A DNA stretch of 64,000 bases from Apostichopus japonicus (Eukaryota; Echinodermata; Holothuroidea; Aspidochirotida; Stichopodidae). Position 1 is the stretch's first letter; each line of letters starts with the position of its first letter. A program made the position numbers and the translations under genes. This document shows positions 37,871-48,999 of this stretch, piece after piece. Location of the stretch: NCBI RefSeq assembly GCF_037975245.1, contig NC_092567.1:1358714-1422713 (forward strand), given 5' to 3'. Below the pieces are notes generated by a model, which saw nothing but the letters and a program-made list of their open reading frames with translations, was not told the DNA's origin and searched no databases.

Positions 37871-39072
37871 CAGTTCTTTATTGCAGCTTTCTTATATACA
37901 TTTGTTAACTTAAAATGTCAAGAATAAACCGTGAAACGTTTGGATATTTGTGTATTTGTCTCCTATTTCCCCTCTTTTACTTAATCGCGAGCGGGACTTG
38001 GTCCGGCAATTCGTACGTTTTACACGAGCTCGTACCCGCACTATACACGTGAAATGTACAACATGTGCATCTACGTAGTTATGCAAGACTGTGACGTCAG
38101 GTGAGATCATTCTCGCTCGGGATCTTTACCGATGAACCGAACCGCTACGCGGGTTAGTATTTAGTGGCTTCCCATACGACGAGAATCCACACCGTACTCC
38201 TTGGCACACAGTGGGAACCATTAAACTGCAGCGAAGGCTTGTGTGATAGGCCCGGGGAACTTGTCCTTGGGCGTATTTTCATGGCTGTAAATGAAAGATA
38301 CGTACGAAATTACAAGCATAAAACTATTATTTTAAAGAGTATACCTGGGAAATAGAGAGAGAGAGTAGAATCATTCAAAGAAAGGGCCTTGTAATGTGAT
38401 CAATTGCTAAGAGTTTTCATTTCTCCTCTTTCTGCACATCTGAAAATATGTGACTGATATGTCAGTATCGAATATCGCATGAGTCGACCAGATCTGTACT
38501 TACTCCACGTTAATCACCACTGCATTAAGACGGGATGATATTTTCCTGGCTTAGCCGTCGGAAGAAACTGAAAGTAAAAAAAAGAGCAAAATCTTCCACT
38601 GTTTGCTCTCGCACACATCAAGAGCATGCACGTTATACCATTATGTTTTCATACAGTATACATTTCCATGTCATGTAGGAACTGACCGACGGCGATAATG
38701 AGGGTACAAGCATGGGCGTCCGCAGGGGGACGGGCGGGATAGCATTGAAAATAAGACAATTTCAAACTGCTATAGCCTTTTGGGGCTCTGCCCCCTGGAT
38801 CCCACTGAGGCTTTCAAATACATTCCAATGAAATGAAATTATTCTCTCAATTGTATGTTTGTGCTCTACTACATCTCAAAAAGTTAAATGTTACAGTTGA
38901 AACCCAAGTCCAGAGATTCCTTGCTGCTTTCTCTGACATGTATTTTCGTAGTTAGTTGAGCTTGAGTGATCACGGACCTTCCTTTGGGCTTTGGGGTCCA
39001 TTTACATTAGTGTACCACTAATTACTATGCCACATTTCTCAGCTCCAAACAACCAACGAAAATAGTTTAAGA

Positions 39073-40989
39073 CAGGGGCGTATCCAGGATTTTCCAATAG
39101 GGGGGGCGCCAGGCATGAATGATCGCCGTCCTGGGGGATGGGTCTAAGGGGAGGGGTGGACAATTTTTGCTTCCGAAGAAGGGCTGAAATGCCAAATGGT
39201 GCCATATGCATCGGCGGCGATCCGTACTTCCGAGTGGGGGGGGGGGACATGACCTTGTTGACTATCTAAGCGTAGCGCCACCATGAGTTGGCGCGAAGCG
39301 CACCAGAAAATTTTGGGATTAACAAACCCTCTAGATGGCCGGAAACGGCACTTCCCGAGGTTTCCAAGCGGCATATACCCAACTTTAAAATAGGGATGTC
39401 ATGTCCAAAATATATCATAATCAGGATCCAAAATCCTTTTTTTTTAATTTCGGGTGTTATTTTGGGAAAATTGCCCCTGTCAATCTTGTTTCAGGCGCAA
39501 CGTTAGAATGTTCGAGAGCTCTGTTATATTATTCGATGAAGAAAATGGCCTCATGCAGGCTATTATAGGCCTATACACATGCAATACACAATTACACATA
39601 GTTACATTCCTAGGTACCGATTGCTAGGGCATCCAGGTGAAACGTGTATTTAGCATTACCCTGGTTACATGAGATTCTCAGCTGTTCGAGGGAACATGTA
39701 CGTGTGTAGGCCTACTATAGGGCCTATATGAATACTATGAGGGTGCATATATGTACTATATCAATACCGTGGGCGCAATAATACACGTTGTTGTTATAGG
39801 GCCAATGAAGCCTACAGTCAACTATTTTTGCTTTATAAAGACGCTTTATTTGAAAAGATCGCACTGCGTTTATGGTAGGCGAGAAATGAAGCTAAAAAAG
39901 AGCCGTACATTAACGAAGATGCATAAATGTAGGCATGAAAATATTCTTATCCCTGGCATTTGGTGGGGGGGGGGTATGGTGCATTACATCCCCTCCACCT
40001 ATTTTCATGGGGGGATATATCCCCCCTCCACCCAGGATCGCCGCCCATGGCCATATGTGATCCATTTTTCGACCTTAATAATAAGCAACATTTCCAGTAA
40101 ATATGGACACAAAATGCACAATTTAGTATGGCTGGCATGTCATTTAGTGTTTATAGTGATAATGCAAACACAATTACCATCTATGTTTCTAAAACTATTA
40201 TGTCGCCGAACTTCGCCAGAACCTTTTTTTGGCAAACAAAAAATAAAGCATACGGGAGGGGGGGGGGGGGGGTTGAGCGATCACCGACATCTCACATAAA
40301 GGTCGTCATCAATTTTTTTTTTTTTTTTGCTAAACTTTTTTTTTGCGCCCCCCCTGGATACGCCCGTGTACTATGAGGGTGCATATATGTTCTATATCAA
40401 TACCGTGATAAAGATAAAGACGGTTTATTTGAAAAGATCGCACTGCGTTTATGGTAGGCGAGAAATGAAGCTAAAAAAGAGCCGTACATTAACGATGATG
40501 CATAAATGTAGGCATGAAAATATTCTTATCCCTGGCATTTGGTGGGGGGGGGGGATATGGTGTATTACATCCCCTCCACCCATTTTCATAGGGGGATATA
40601 TTCCCCTTCCCCCCCCCCCCCCCAGGATCGCCGCCCATGGCCATATGTGATCCATTTTTCGACCTTAATAATAAGCAACATTTCCAGTAAATATGGACAC
40701 AAAATGCACAATTTAGTATGGCTGGCATGTCACTTAGTGTTTATAGTGATAATACAAACACAATTACCATCTATGTTTCTAAAACTATTATGCCGCCTAA
40801 CTTCGCCAGAACCTTTTTTGGCAAACAAAAATTAAAGCATACGGGAGGGGGGGGGTTGAGCGATCACCGACATCTCACTTAAAGGTCGTCATCAATTTTT
40901 TTATTTTTTTTTGCTAAACTTTTTTTTTTTTTGGTGACGGCCAATAGGGGGGGGCGCGCGCCTGTTGCGCCCCCCTGGATACGCCCCTG
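39073..40989. mobile_element. 1.9-kb non-autonomous TIR element with internal tandem duplication
   Basis: CAGGGGCGTATCCAGG starts at 39073 and its inverse CCTGGATACGCCCCTG ends at 40989. TTAAGA lies on both sides (39067-39072 and 40990-40995). Inside, 39733-40368 and 40369-about 40985 are tandem copies (shared tactatgagggtgcatatatg, gatcgcactgcgtttatgg). An internal CCTGGATACGCCCGTG ends the first copy. No transposase ORF. Confidence 0.78.
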
Positions 40990-40995
40990 TTAAGA

Positions 40996-43285
40996 TGACA
41001 TTCAACACCATTTGTGTTTGATGCACTGTTTTTCAATGGAGTTTTGTGTTGCATCGGGAGGAACTGACATAATTGCCTGTGTGTTAGTCTCAGTAGTCCA
41101 GTCATTTTAAATATAGCCTCTGATGTTTAAAGTGGTCATCTCTTTAAAGATTATAAAGTCTCACCCCCATTTTAAATGAGATTTACTTGGGCTGCAAACA
41201 GTTTCAACCAAATTGGTGTGAACTGATTTACATGTCAAATAACAATCAGTCAGTAACATATTATAAAAACTATTATTGGGATTATACAAACATTAATCAG
41301 TTTTAATGAATCACCTTATTCTAAGTAGATTTCAGAAATGAGTGGCTAACGACAAATTCTCAATAAACTGATCAAATAAGTAAAAAGGCACCATCCTTGT
41401 CAGACAAGTCATTGATAGAATAAATTCCGTAACTTATCCAATGCATGATAAGCAATTATTGGTTTGTTATCAAATCGTGCTATTGTTCCAGATTAGTTGA
41501 CAAAGAAATAGAGAGAATTCTTGTAACTAAGATTACAATTGAAATTTAACAGATAGTAGTATACGTTGCTCGAAAAACACGATCCCGCCAGAAAAAGAAA
41601 TGTAACTTTTAAGCTAGAAAGCTTGATAAAAAACATAGAGATATATGTATATACGGTCACTCGGATGCTCCCAGTCATATCAGATTGCGACAAAATGCTA
41701 GCAAAGTTGATTTTACAGCAAATGATAATAATGGATTCAAATGATTCTCAAATACGTACCTCAAGTAAGAGGATATTAATGTCCATGTGCTTAATGTCTT
41801 TCGTCGTTATATAGTCATCAATTGAATGCCTGATACGTGTTACCGGAAGCCGATTAAAACGCTAAACGTTCACTGTGAATTATGGACTGCTCACATGGCG
41901 TAAACATATTGTCGTATAGGTTTCAGTAATATGAAAGCAAATGCACCAATTGAATGATATTAATCTATCTGTATTGTTATAAACTTGTATAGAATAAAGA
42001 AGATGTGGTTCGTCAATGAGTATCGATAAAGTCCATTAGTGTGTTACGTATTGGACATAACGTGGACTACTTGGTATTCCAGTAATGGCGGTTTTCTTCA
42101 TTTCTTCATTGTTCATCAGAATGTAGTCCATTGACTTGTAAAACAAATAGAATAAAAAAAACAAGGAATTGGATAACATTCTTCTGAGATCAAACTAGTT
42201 TTATCCCGATATACCGAAGAATTGAAGTCATCCCCGAAGATCATGTGTAGTATCTGTATTTTAGTCTTGATATGTTATAATACTAAGAATACAGACAACT
42301 TTGAGTCCAATAAGGATTCTGTAGCTATTCCAGTATTTTTCAAGCTATGTATTGTTCAATATACTTAATTTCTCGAATATTCGTTTAGGCTAACTTGATG
42401 GTGACGTCGGCTCCTCACTGCGGTTCTTATAGTTAATGTTAATCCGTTGTTTTTGAGGTCAACCAGATTACCAGAATATGTTCGTTGATGTTCATATAAG
42501 CAACAGAGCACCCTTGGATGGCCTTCAACATCATTTATCCATAACAAATTTGTAATTAATTATAAACATGTCATTTGAGACCATATCATTTTAATTTCTC
42601 CCATTGAGTTTTGTAGTGCAACTGAGGAACTACTCTGATAGGCTGTGTAGTAAACTGAAGGTGCAGTCACTTTAACTATGTGCTACACAACCCTAGCTAG
42701 ACCAAGAGCAGTTGTTTTTAACGGTCCACGGCATATCAAAGTTCATTTTTGTTCCTGAAGTTATCAAAACCCAATATACGGTATATTTTTTTGTGAATCT
42801 CAAACAAAGTTCTTTAGAATCACTCTGTTTCCTAAACTACCTACTATCCGGTATGAGAATTTGCTACAACACTGTTGCTTATAATGGGACCTATTTGACA
42901 CTGGTCTACTTCGGTTTTCTTGAAAAAGTGATATAGATTGATTTGTATGTATATTTAAGTTTTATCTCATGGTCTCACTGGCTTGTATGTCTCTGGCATT
43001 GCAACAAATATAATGATTGTTTTATAGTGTAGGTTGTGTACATCCTTGCCAACACATTTATGTCAAACAATGAGTTTAATTAAGTTCCTGCAAACCCTTG
43101 TGAGCCGCATGACTGTTTGGATGTGTTACTTGGCCTACCACAAATAACCCATTACAATAAAATCCGTTCCACCTTCAGAGTGACAAGAAAAAAAACGGCT
43201 TTTAAGGTATTCGATGGCGCTAGTTTGAAACAGGGTGTCCTTAGTATAAAATAATTATATAGCTCTTAAAGGCATCCGTAGATTC
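40996..43285. other. Intergenic, no gene recognised
   Basis: AT-rich with short random-looking ORFs only. Confidence 0.45.
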
Positions 43286-43289
43286 ACTT

Positions 43290-43610
43290 TTAGGAGAATA
43301 GCGCCTCATCAGGCCACGTATTCAGTGGACGGTGGCAGCAAGCATGCCGGTCGCAGAGAGTGTCCCCACCTCTGGCCAAAGGCAAGGATTCGCGCACGCC
43401 ACCTAGTACGCTTCTGGTCGATTTGACCGACCTTCTGCGCATTCTCCCGGGTTCTTTTGCGACAACACGGGAGCCATGGTACGGGATCATAGGCCACAAA
43501 AAAGCACCATGCCACAGCCAGAGGTATTATCGCCAGAGGCCTGTCTTGAACCCTAGCCACGATTTACACGACCGACGAGGAATGAGTCTTTCGTCACCCT
43601 CTTAACAGCA
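43290..43610. other. CpG-rich island of unknown nature
   Basis: Sharply higher GC and CpG than its surroundings, open in several frames on both strands (for example minus 43560-43309). No protein family recognised. May be a fragment of a GC-rich repeat or an exon of an unseen gene. Confidence 0.3.
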
Positions 43611-43720
43611 TCGGCCATCACATCAGCTAGTAAATTATATGGTTGAATTAATATATCAAGACTTCAGCGTCGACTACTGAAAGAGAAAAAGAAATCTTAA
43701 GCGTGTATAAGCAACCATTG

Positions 43721-43783
43721 ATGGCGTCGAACTCAGTTTCTTCAAGTTACCAGTCCACTGCTCTACCCTCTGAGCCATTTGAC
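43721..43783 (-). mobile_element. tRNA-like SINE head
   Basis: On the minus strand: ATGGCTCAGAGGGTAGAGC (box A) then AGTTCGACGCCATC (box B). The arms do not complete a tRNA fold, so a SINE or tRNA pseudogene. Confidence 0.4.
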
Positions 43784-43929
43784 AAATTAACTTTTAACGA
43801 GCTTAAATTGGTATTATTGGTTGGATACAATCTATTGGTAACATTAAATGACACTGCCTTCAACGAAATCTCTATTCATCCTATTTCACTATCATTAGAA
43901 CAACGGATATATCTTTATTAACAAGAAGC

Positions 43930-45500
43930 TCACGCTTCAATGTCTTTGTTTACATTGTCGCAAGAAGTTAGAATGTCGTTTCCTTTCAAGACGTAAATGT
44001 ACAATAGGCTTATGCCCGATACTATCGATGACTTCGAAGCAAGCAGTAAAGAAAAACGGATTCCGTGAAATCTTCTTATTCACAAAAGGTTGCTTACGAT
44101 TATACTCGCAAGAGATTTCTTGCTGAAAGTTGTCTCCCTTTACAACTATATTCGATGCAGACGATCGTGAACTGCGATTAAGCCTGAAATTTCAACAAAC
44201 AATACCTATACACATTTCAAGACCTTTTTGAATGAGGAAGGGACAACACTTATTAAGTCAAACACGTTAACTACATGTGACTTTTCTTTTATAGGCATCT
44301 GAATGGCTGGAAATCGCACAGTAATTCTAAACCCGAAACAGAATTCATAGGGTTTTGAGTTTATGCAAGTAGATTTGGGAACTTACCAGGGATCGGGAAT
44401 TCGTCAACTACAAGACTTTGTTTAGTCCGCAGTGACTTGTTGTGTTTATTGATCCTCTGAAACTACGGTATTTGCGTGTGTACCCCTCCGCCCCCCCCCC
44501 CCCACCCCTCACCGCATGATTGTGTTTCACACATATACAGAAGTGTGTATTTAGTTTATTAAAAATATTATAATTATCTTTATGAATATCAAATTTTGAT
44601 CTATATCAGCCAACGTTGTTTACCATTGTTTCATTTTGGAAGGCTGAATGGTAATGAGGAAGGGAATGTGACGAGGACGGGCTTTGCATGTTTATAGCTT
44701 TGATATGTGCAATACATTTTGTCAACACTTTGACATGGTCGACTCTATCAGCAGCTAAAATCTCTATAAAACATAAGTTATAGGAGGCAATAACATCCAT
44801 TCAAGGTCGTAGCTACTCTCCTTTCACCGCCCCCTCCTTCTCATTTCATTTGCCAATAGGTTACCGAACCATGAAAATTGAATCTTAGATCTCTATAAAA
44901 AAGATATAAACTGACGGAATAAAAATTAAGTATCTCCCTCCTTTTGATTTGAAAAGAGGTATTTGCGTCACCTCTCATAGAGTGTGGGTTTGAAATTATT
45001 GAAAATAGAACAACAAAATACTAGTCTTTCATCAGAACTCTGCTTTAATTTATGATGTGTCTTTCATCCAGAACTCTGTTTAACTCTGTTTAACACAAGA
45101 TGTTGTGTCATTGAAATATGCGTGACATGACAATCATGTTCCAGCATGAATGGTATAAACGTAGCTCAGTCATTTGGGTAACCTTATGTACGTAACCAAG
45201 GTATCGTCTTGTATTCAGATCTGATTTTGCCATTGGGTAACAAGCAAATGTGTCCCGCTCACTTCATACAGTTTGGCGCAAATATATCTTATTATCAAGA
45301 ACATGCAAAATTGAGTGGGACCATATTCAATTAGACTATGGGCCAATGGAGACACCCCCTAACTAACTTTAACTTCATCACCTCACCCAAATTTATTCAT
45401 GGAACAAATTTAATCTTCAACAAAAGAACATCATGTTACAAAGTATTGAAGTGTTTAAAGTGTCAAAAGGAAGGAAGAACCAATGAGAACATGAGAACTA
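43930..45500. other. Intergenic, no gene recognised
   Basis: C-run at 44490-44504; otherwise AT-rich without recognisable coding sequence. Confidence 0.45.
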
Positions 45501-45507
45501 TAGAAAC

Positions 45508-47230
45508 ATTCTTTGTAACACAACAGTCACTAAAGTTTTATTTTTAGATTTTTCAAGTGCTTTTAATATGGTTTTACCAAATCGGTTAATCCAAGGTTTG
45601 TGTAGTTTTATCGATGAGCCAGGGCTTATACACTGGTTGGCTAATTTTTTACAAGGATGGTCCCGACAAGTCAAGCTACAGAAAGGTTACTCAGAGGAAT
45701 CAAATATTACAGTGGGAGTCCCCCAGGGAGGTCCTCTTTCTGCGTTACTTTTGACAATATACACAGATGATATACGTTCTTCTCTGGGGTGTAATGTAAT
45801 TAAGTACGCTGATGATACAGCTATATCCCGTAACATTTCAAAACGGAAACACCTTGAAAATCAAAATGACTATAAATCATGTATTGATAAAATGGTCAAT
45901 TTGTGTGAGCAGAAGGACCTCTTACTTAATCCTAAGAAATCTAAAGAAATAATTTTTGAAAACATTAACATTAAACATCAAGGTCTCATTCAGACCAGGG
46001 ATCAGGAAACTTATGTTCAAGGCTCCATCGTGGAGCGGGTAACTTATACTATATACTTAGGAGTTGATATTGACTGCCAAACTTATCTTCAAGCAAACTA
46101 AGGTTACACATGTTACCCCTCTCCTTAAAGCATTACACTGGCTTCCAATTGAAACGCGTATACATTACAAAGTCCTTATTATAATCCACAATTGTATTTA
46201 TAATCATTTATCTCCAAACTACCTTTCAGAACTTCTAAAAGTAAAGCAATACAAGCGTGCCACCCGTCAGTCAAAATGTATTACCCTTCCTAAACCTAGG
46301 ACCAATGGGGTTACTTATGCCAACCGTGCTTTTTCAGTTTCCTGGTCCCAAATTGTGGAATTCCCTCCCAAACCATTTAAAATGTGTACCTAATTAATCA
46401 CTTTTCAAATCAAAACTAAAAACCTTCCTCTATGCTAAACATTTTTCAATTTGATTTGTAACTATATTTCATTGTTGCATTATTATTTTTGCTTTTCGTT
46501 CTATTCATATTTATATGTATGGCGCTTTTGATAACTATTTTGTTTATAATTAGCGCATGATAAATCTTAGTTATTATTATTATTATATTGACGCCAAGTT
46601 AACCTTTACTAAACATATATCTAAAACGATGTCTAAGGTGTATTATATTGTATCAACGTTGGCATACATTACTCCTTATTTTCATTCTAATGTAAGAGAT
46701 GAGGTTTTTAACTCATCAATTCTGCCAGTTGTCGTGTATGCAGTTCCTGTCTGGTATCACCTTCTACTTGAAAAGGACAAGACAAGAATCAGAAGTTTCT
46801 TGAAGTACTGCTCAAATATATTTAATCTCGACTATGAAAGCCTTGTTGGTAAAGTAAACACTTCTGCTAAAAATGAATTCATAAGACTAGCTAAGAATAT
46901 ACATAGTTCTAAAGATCACCCACTTCACTCCGAGTTGATCTCTCTGTGCAATAAAACCAACAAGTACAATCTAAGTAATCCTACTATCTTGCCATCTTTT
47001 AGAATTATGCTTTTTAAGAACTCATTTATCTACAGAGCAGCCATTTATATTCGAAATGGGTTCTTAGAATCTCTGTTATAATCCTTTTAATCTTTAAAAC
47101 TTCTAATCCTCCATCTTATTTCTCTTTTTTTTGTTAATGCTTTCATGTTTGTACATGTTTACGTCTATTATGTATCATTCTTATGTGTCCTATTTATAAA
47201 TTTTATAGTTTATACTGGAATAAAGAAAAA
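45508..47230 (+). mobile_element. Non-LTR retrotransposon (CR1/L2/Jockey-like), 5' truncated, interrupted by another LINE
   Basis: Reverse transcriptase motifs in order: FLDFSSAFN (motif A, about 45542-45568), GVPQGGPLSALL, then KYADDTA (catalytic YADD), KDLLLNPKKSKEIIF and YLGVDID. The frame breaks at about 46080, where foreign sequence enters, and resumes at 46586 as IDAKLTFTKHISK ... LPVVVYAVPVWY, with a stop at 47079-47081 and an AT-rich 3' tail. The endonuclease domain is absent. Motif A has Asn after Phe where Asp is common. Confidence 0.85.
46081..46584 (+). mobile_element. 3' end of a second LINE, nested
   Basis: Encodes HVTPLLKALHWLPIETRIHYK ... NYLSELL ... NRAFSV, the known C-terminus of CR1/L2-type ORF2, followed by a 3' UTR (ggcgctttt...) ending in (TTA)n. 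The flank ATATTGACTGCCAA (46067-46080) is repeated as ATATTGACGCCAA (46585-46597), a target-site duplication with one indel. Confidence 0.82.
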
Positions 47231-47239
47231 TGGAATGGT

Positions 47240-47670
47240 TCATACGCAAAATAACTTTATCCGATCACTGTTTACCATAGGATGTGGTCTTAGCTGAGTA
47301 CCGAGGTATATACGTTGTGAAACAGACTCTCCATTTCAAACGTGCAACATATAACCTACTAATGAGTGAATCAAGGATCAGCTATTCCGAAGAAAAGAAA
47401 ACACTTCCTTCTCGTAAAACCTTCAGCTTGCAAGTATGTGGTGGGTGGATTAAATTTTACAGTGCCTTTTACACACCATGCGTTGCTACATATTATTAAG
47501 TCATCCATGCATTGTAAGAAACGGTTGTTTGCATTCCGAGTGAGTAATTAAGAACCACATATGGCAAGATTTTTGTGGTACATATAGGGATTAAATAACT
47601 GATGTTCCCCTTGATGTTTCCCTGAAGTCCTAAGAACGAAGATGTCAAATATTCTTTATGATAGTTAGTA
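47240..47670. other. Intergenic between LINE and receptor cluster
   Basis: Nothing recognised. Confidence 0.4.
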
Positions 47671-47679
47671 CAAGCATTC

Positions 47680-48936
47680 TTATAAAACTGTAATTTCGTC
47701 ATCTTCAAGATCGTCTTGCTTTTCTACAGACTTTTTCTGGTTCGAGGTTTCAGAAAAGGCCAAATAGAGCGGGTTATCTTGCATTTCTGTGTCTTTCGAA
47801 ATAACTTCAGTTTTCACATCATCCTGGTTTGAAATGGGAATATCCTGCACATTTTGGTAAAGACGCAATTTAACTATGATAACGACTAAGACGAAAGTAA
47901 TTACTCCCAACACTGTAGTACATGTTATCAACACAACACTAACTGACTTAAAATCAGACGGAGATGGCACTGTTTCCTGTTGGCCAACATCACGACGCGC
48001 AACAGCAACCACGTGGGCCCGAGTGTCGTAAGATGAACATTTAACTGTATGAATACCATTACCACCTATTACTGCTTCAGCTAATCTGAGGCTACTTTCA
48101 CCAGCAGTTTGTTTAATGGTTACGTTCAAGCTCGCCTTCATCGTGTGGGTTAGCTCGTTGAAGTTCATTATGTTACCATTGGCTCCAATGATTGTCCAGT
48201 ACGTCAATCGAGGAGGCAGACTTTTACAGACAAAAGTCAAGTCCTCCAAATCTTCGTCAGTGAAGTTATCGGGTGAAATAGCAACTTCCAGCTCTCTTAA
48301 AATCTGCATAGGCGACGTGTGTTCATTTGAACAACCTAATTGAGTAAAGTTATAGGGAAGTGTAACCTCGTGGAATGAAAAAAATATCCCCTTTTTGTTT
48401 TGCACGTTTCTAACGCAAGTGATTAGAACATTTTCTCCGTAATATCCCAATTCACCAACACTAGACATTACAGGATCGTAGCGAGTGTCTATTTTAGTTA
48501 TATTTACAGTAGTTTCTGATTCGAACAAAATCATCACGACTCCTGTAGAACTGGATGTTTTCCTTGACTCGAATCTTTGACGACAAGTGAACATTCCAAG
48601 GGGATCAATCTTTGTAGCAGTCTTGCTTATCCTGTTTTCTAAAATTTCCTCAGCTTCAATCTCGTCCGAATGGTTACGAAAGAGTGTCAGATTGGAAGGA
48701 AATGGTAAAAGAGAAACGCAAGTAATCCTTACCTCGGGGTTATTCCGTTGCTTCGAACCACGCAAGACGTAATTCCTGACCCCGTTTACTATGCGCTTGA
48801 TACCAACGTTGACGTCCAGTGTTATTTGGCCATGGGATGGCACAGTGACTACAGTTAACAGGTTAAGCAAGAGCAGAGTGCAGATAATGCGATTGTTAGC
48901 TGATCTATCCATCATAGGTCTGTATGAAGCGAACAT
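47680..48936 (-). CDS. Ig-like type I transmembrane receptor, single exon, intact
   Basis: 418 codons. Signal peptide about residues 15-36 (the core CTLLLLNLLTVVTV); the ATG at residue 8 or 9 could be the real start. The ectodomain has Cys pairs consistent with Ig-like modules (C73/C118, C174/C202, C237/C300) and several N-glycosylation sites. The membrane-proximal module has PPRLTYWTIIGANGN and VKCSSYDT, both conserved in the paralogue at 55900-57117. Membrane span about 332-356. The cytoplasmic tail is acidic with an NPLY motif (388-391). NPxY motifs in other proteins bind PTB domains or drive endocytosis. Ligand and family name unknown. The coding region shows no intron. Confidence 0.78.
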   Translation of the reverse strand: MFASYRPMMDRSANNRIICTLLLLNLLTVVTVPSHGQITLDVNVGIKRIVNGVRNYVLRGSKQRNNPEVRITCVSLLPFPSNLTLFRNHSDEIEAEEILENRISKTATKIDPLGMFTCRQRFESRKTSSSTGVVMILFESETTVNITKIDTRYDPVMSSVGELGYYGENVLITCVRNVQNKKGIFFSFHEVTLPYNFTQLGCSNEHTSPMQILRELEVAISPDNFTDEDLEDLTFVCKSLPPRLTYWTIIGANGNIMNFNELTHTMKASLNVTIKQTAGESSLRLAEAVIGGNGIHTVKCSSYDTRAHVVAVARRDVGQQETVPSPSDFKSVSVVLITCTTVLGVITFVLVVIIVKLRLYQNVQDIPISNQDDVKTEVISKDTEMQDNPLYLAFSETSNQKKSVEKQDDLEDDEITVL

Positions 48937-48999
48937 ATTACTCTATCTTTACACAGTGTCAATGGTTCACTAACGATGATATCAAGGAACTGTAACAAC

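Larger units (their letters stand above)
36682..38173. mobile_element. 1.49-kb non-autonomous TIR element, 10-bp target duplication
   Basis: ATACGACGAG occurs at 36672-36681 and 38174-38183. The ends are inverted repeats: GAAGCCACTAAATACTAACC at left, complement ending GTTAGTATTTAGTGGCTTCC at right. The interior is a 121-bp tandem array plus a nested element; no transposase. The 10-bp duplication suits a Mutator-like mechanism. Confidence 0.82.
36316..38284 (-). pseudogene. Arylacetamide-deacetylase-like (alpha/beta hydrolase) pseudogene, split by a transposon
   Basis: Removing 36682-38173 and one 10-bp target copy, the minus strand reads from an acceptor-like TTTACAG (exon start 38284): TPKDKFPGPITQAFAAV, stop TAA (38223-38221), then KEYGVDSRRIAVGGDSAGG, with GDSAGG at 36661-36644. 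That is the nucleophile elbow of the hormone-sensitive-lipase/AADAC family. KLQIVIYPW follows, then a frameshift near 36540, then PSYQKYTKEF ... HVGPSFKKSALYQQ to a stop at about 36316. The stop, the frameshift and the insertion show loss of function. The HGGG exon upstream and the Asp/His exon downstream were not seen. Confidence 0.78.

Noticed and set aside
39751-40835. ORFs inside the 39-41 kb element
   Set aside because: Low-complexity Pro/Gly runs from G/C tracts, duplicated with the DNA repeat, no transposase motif.
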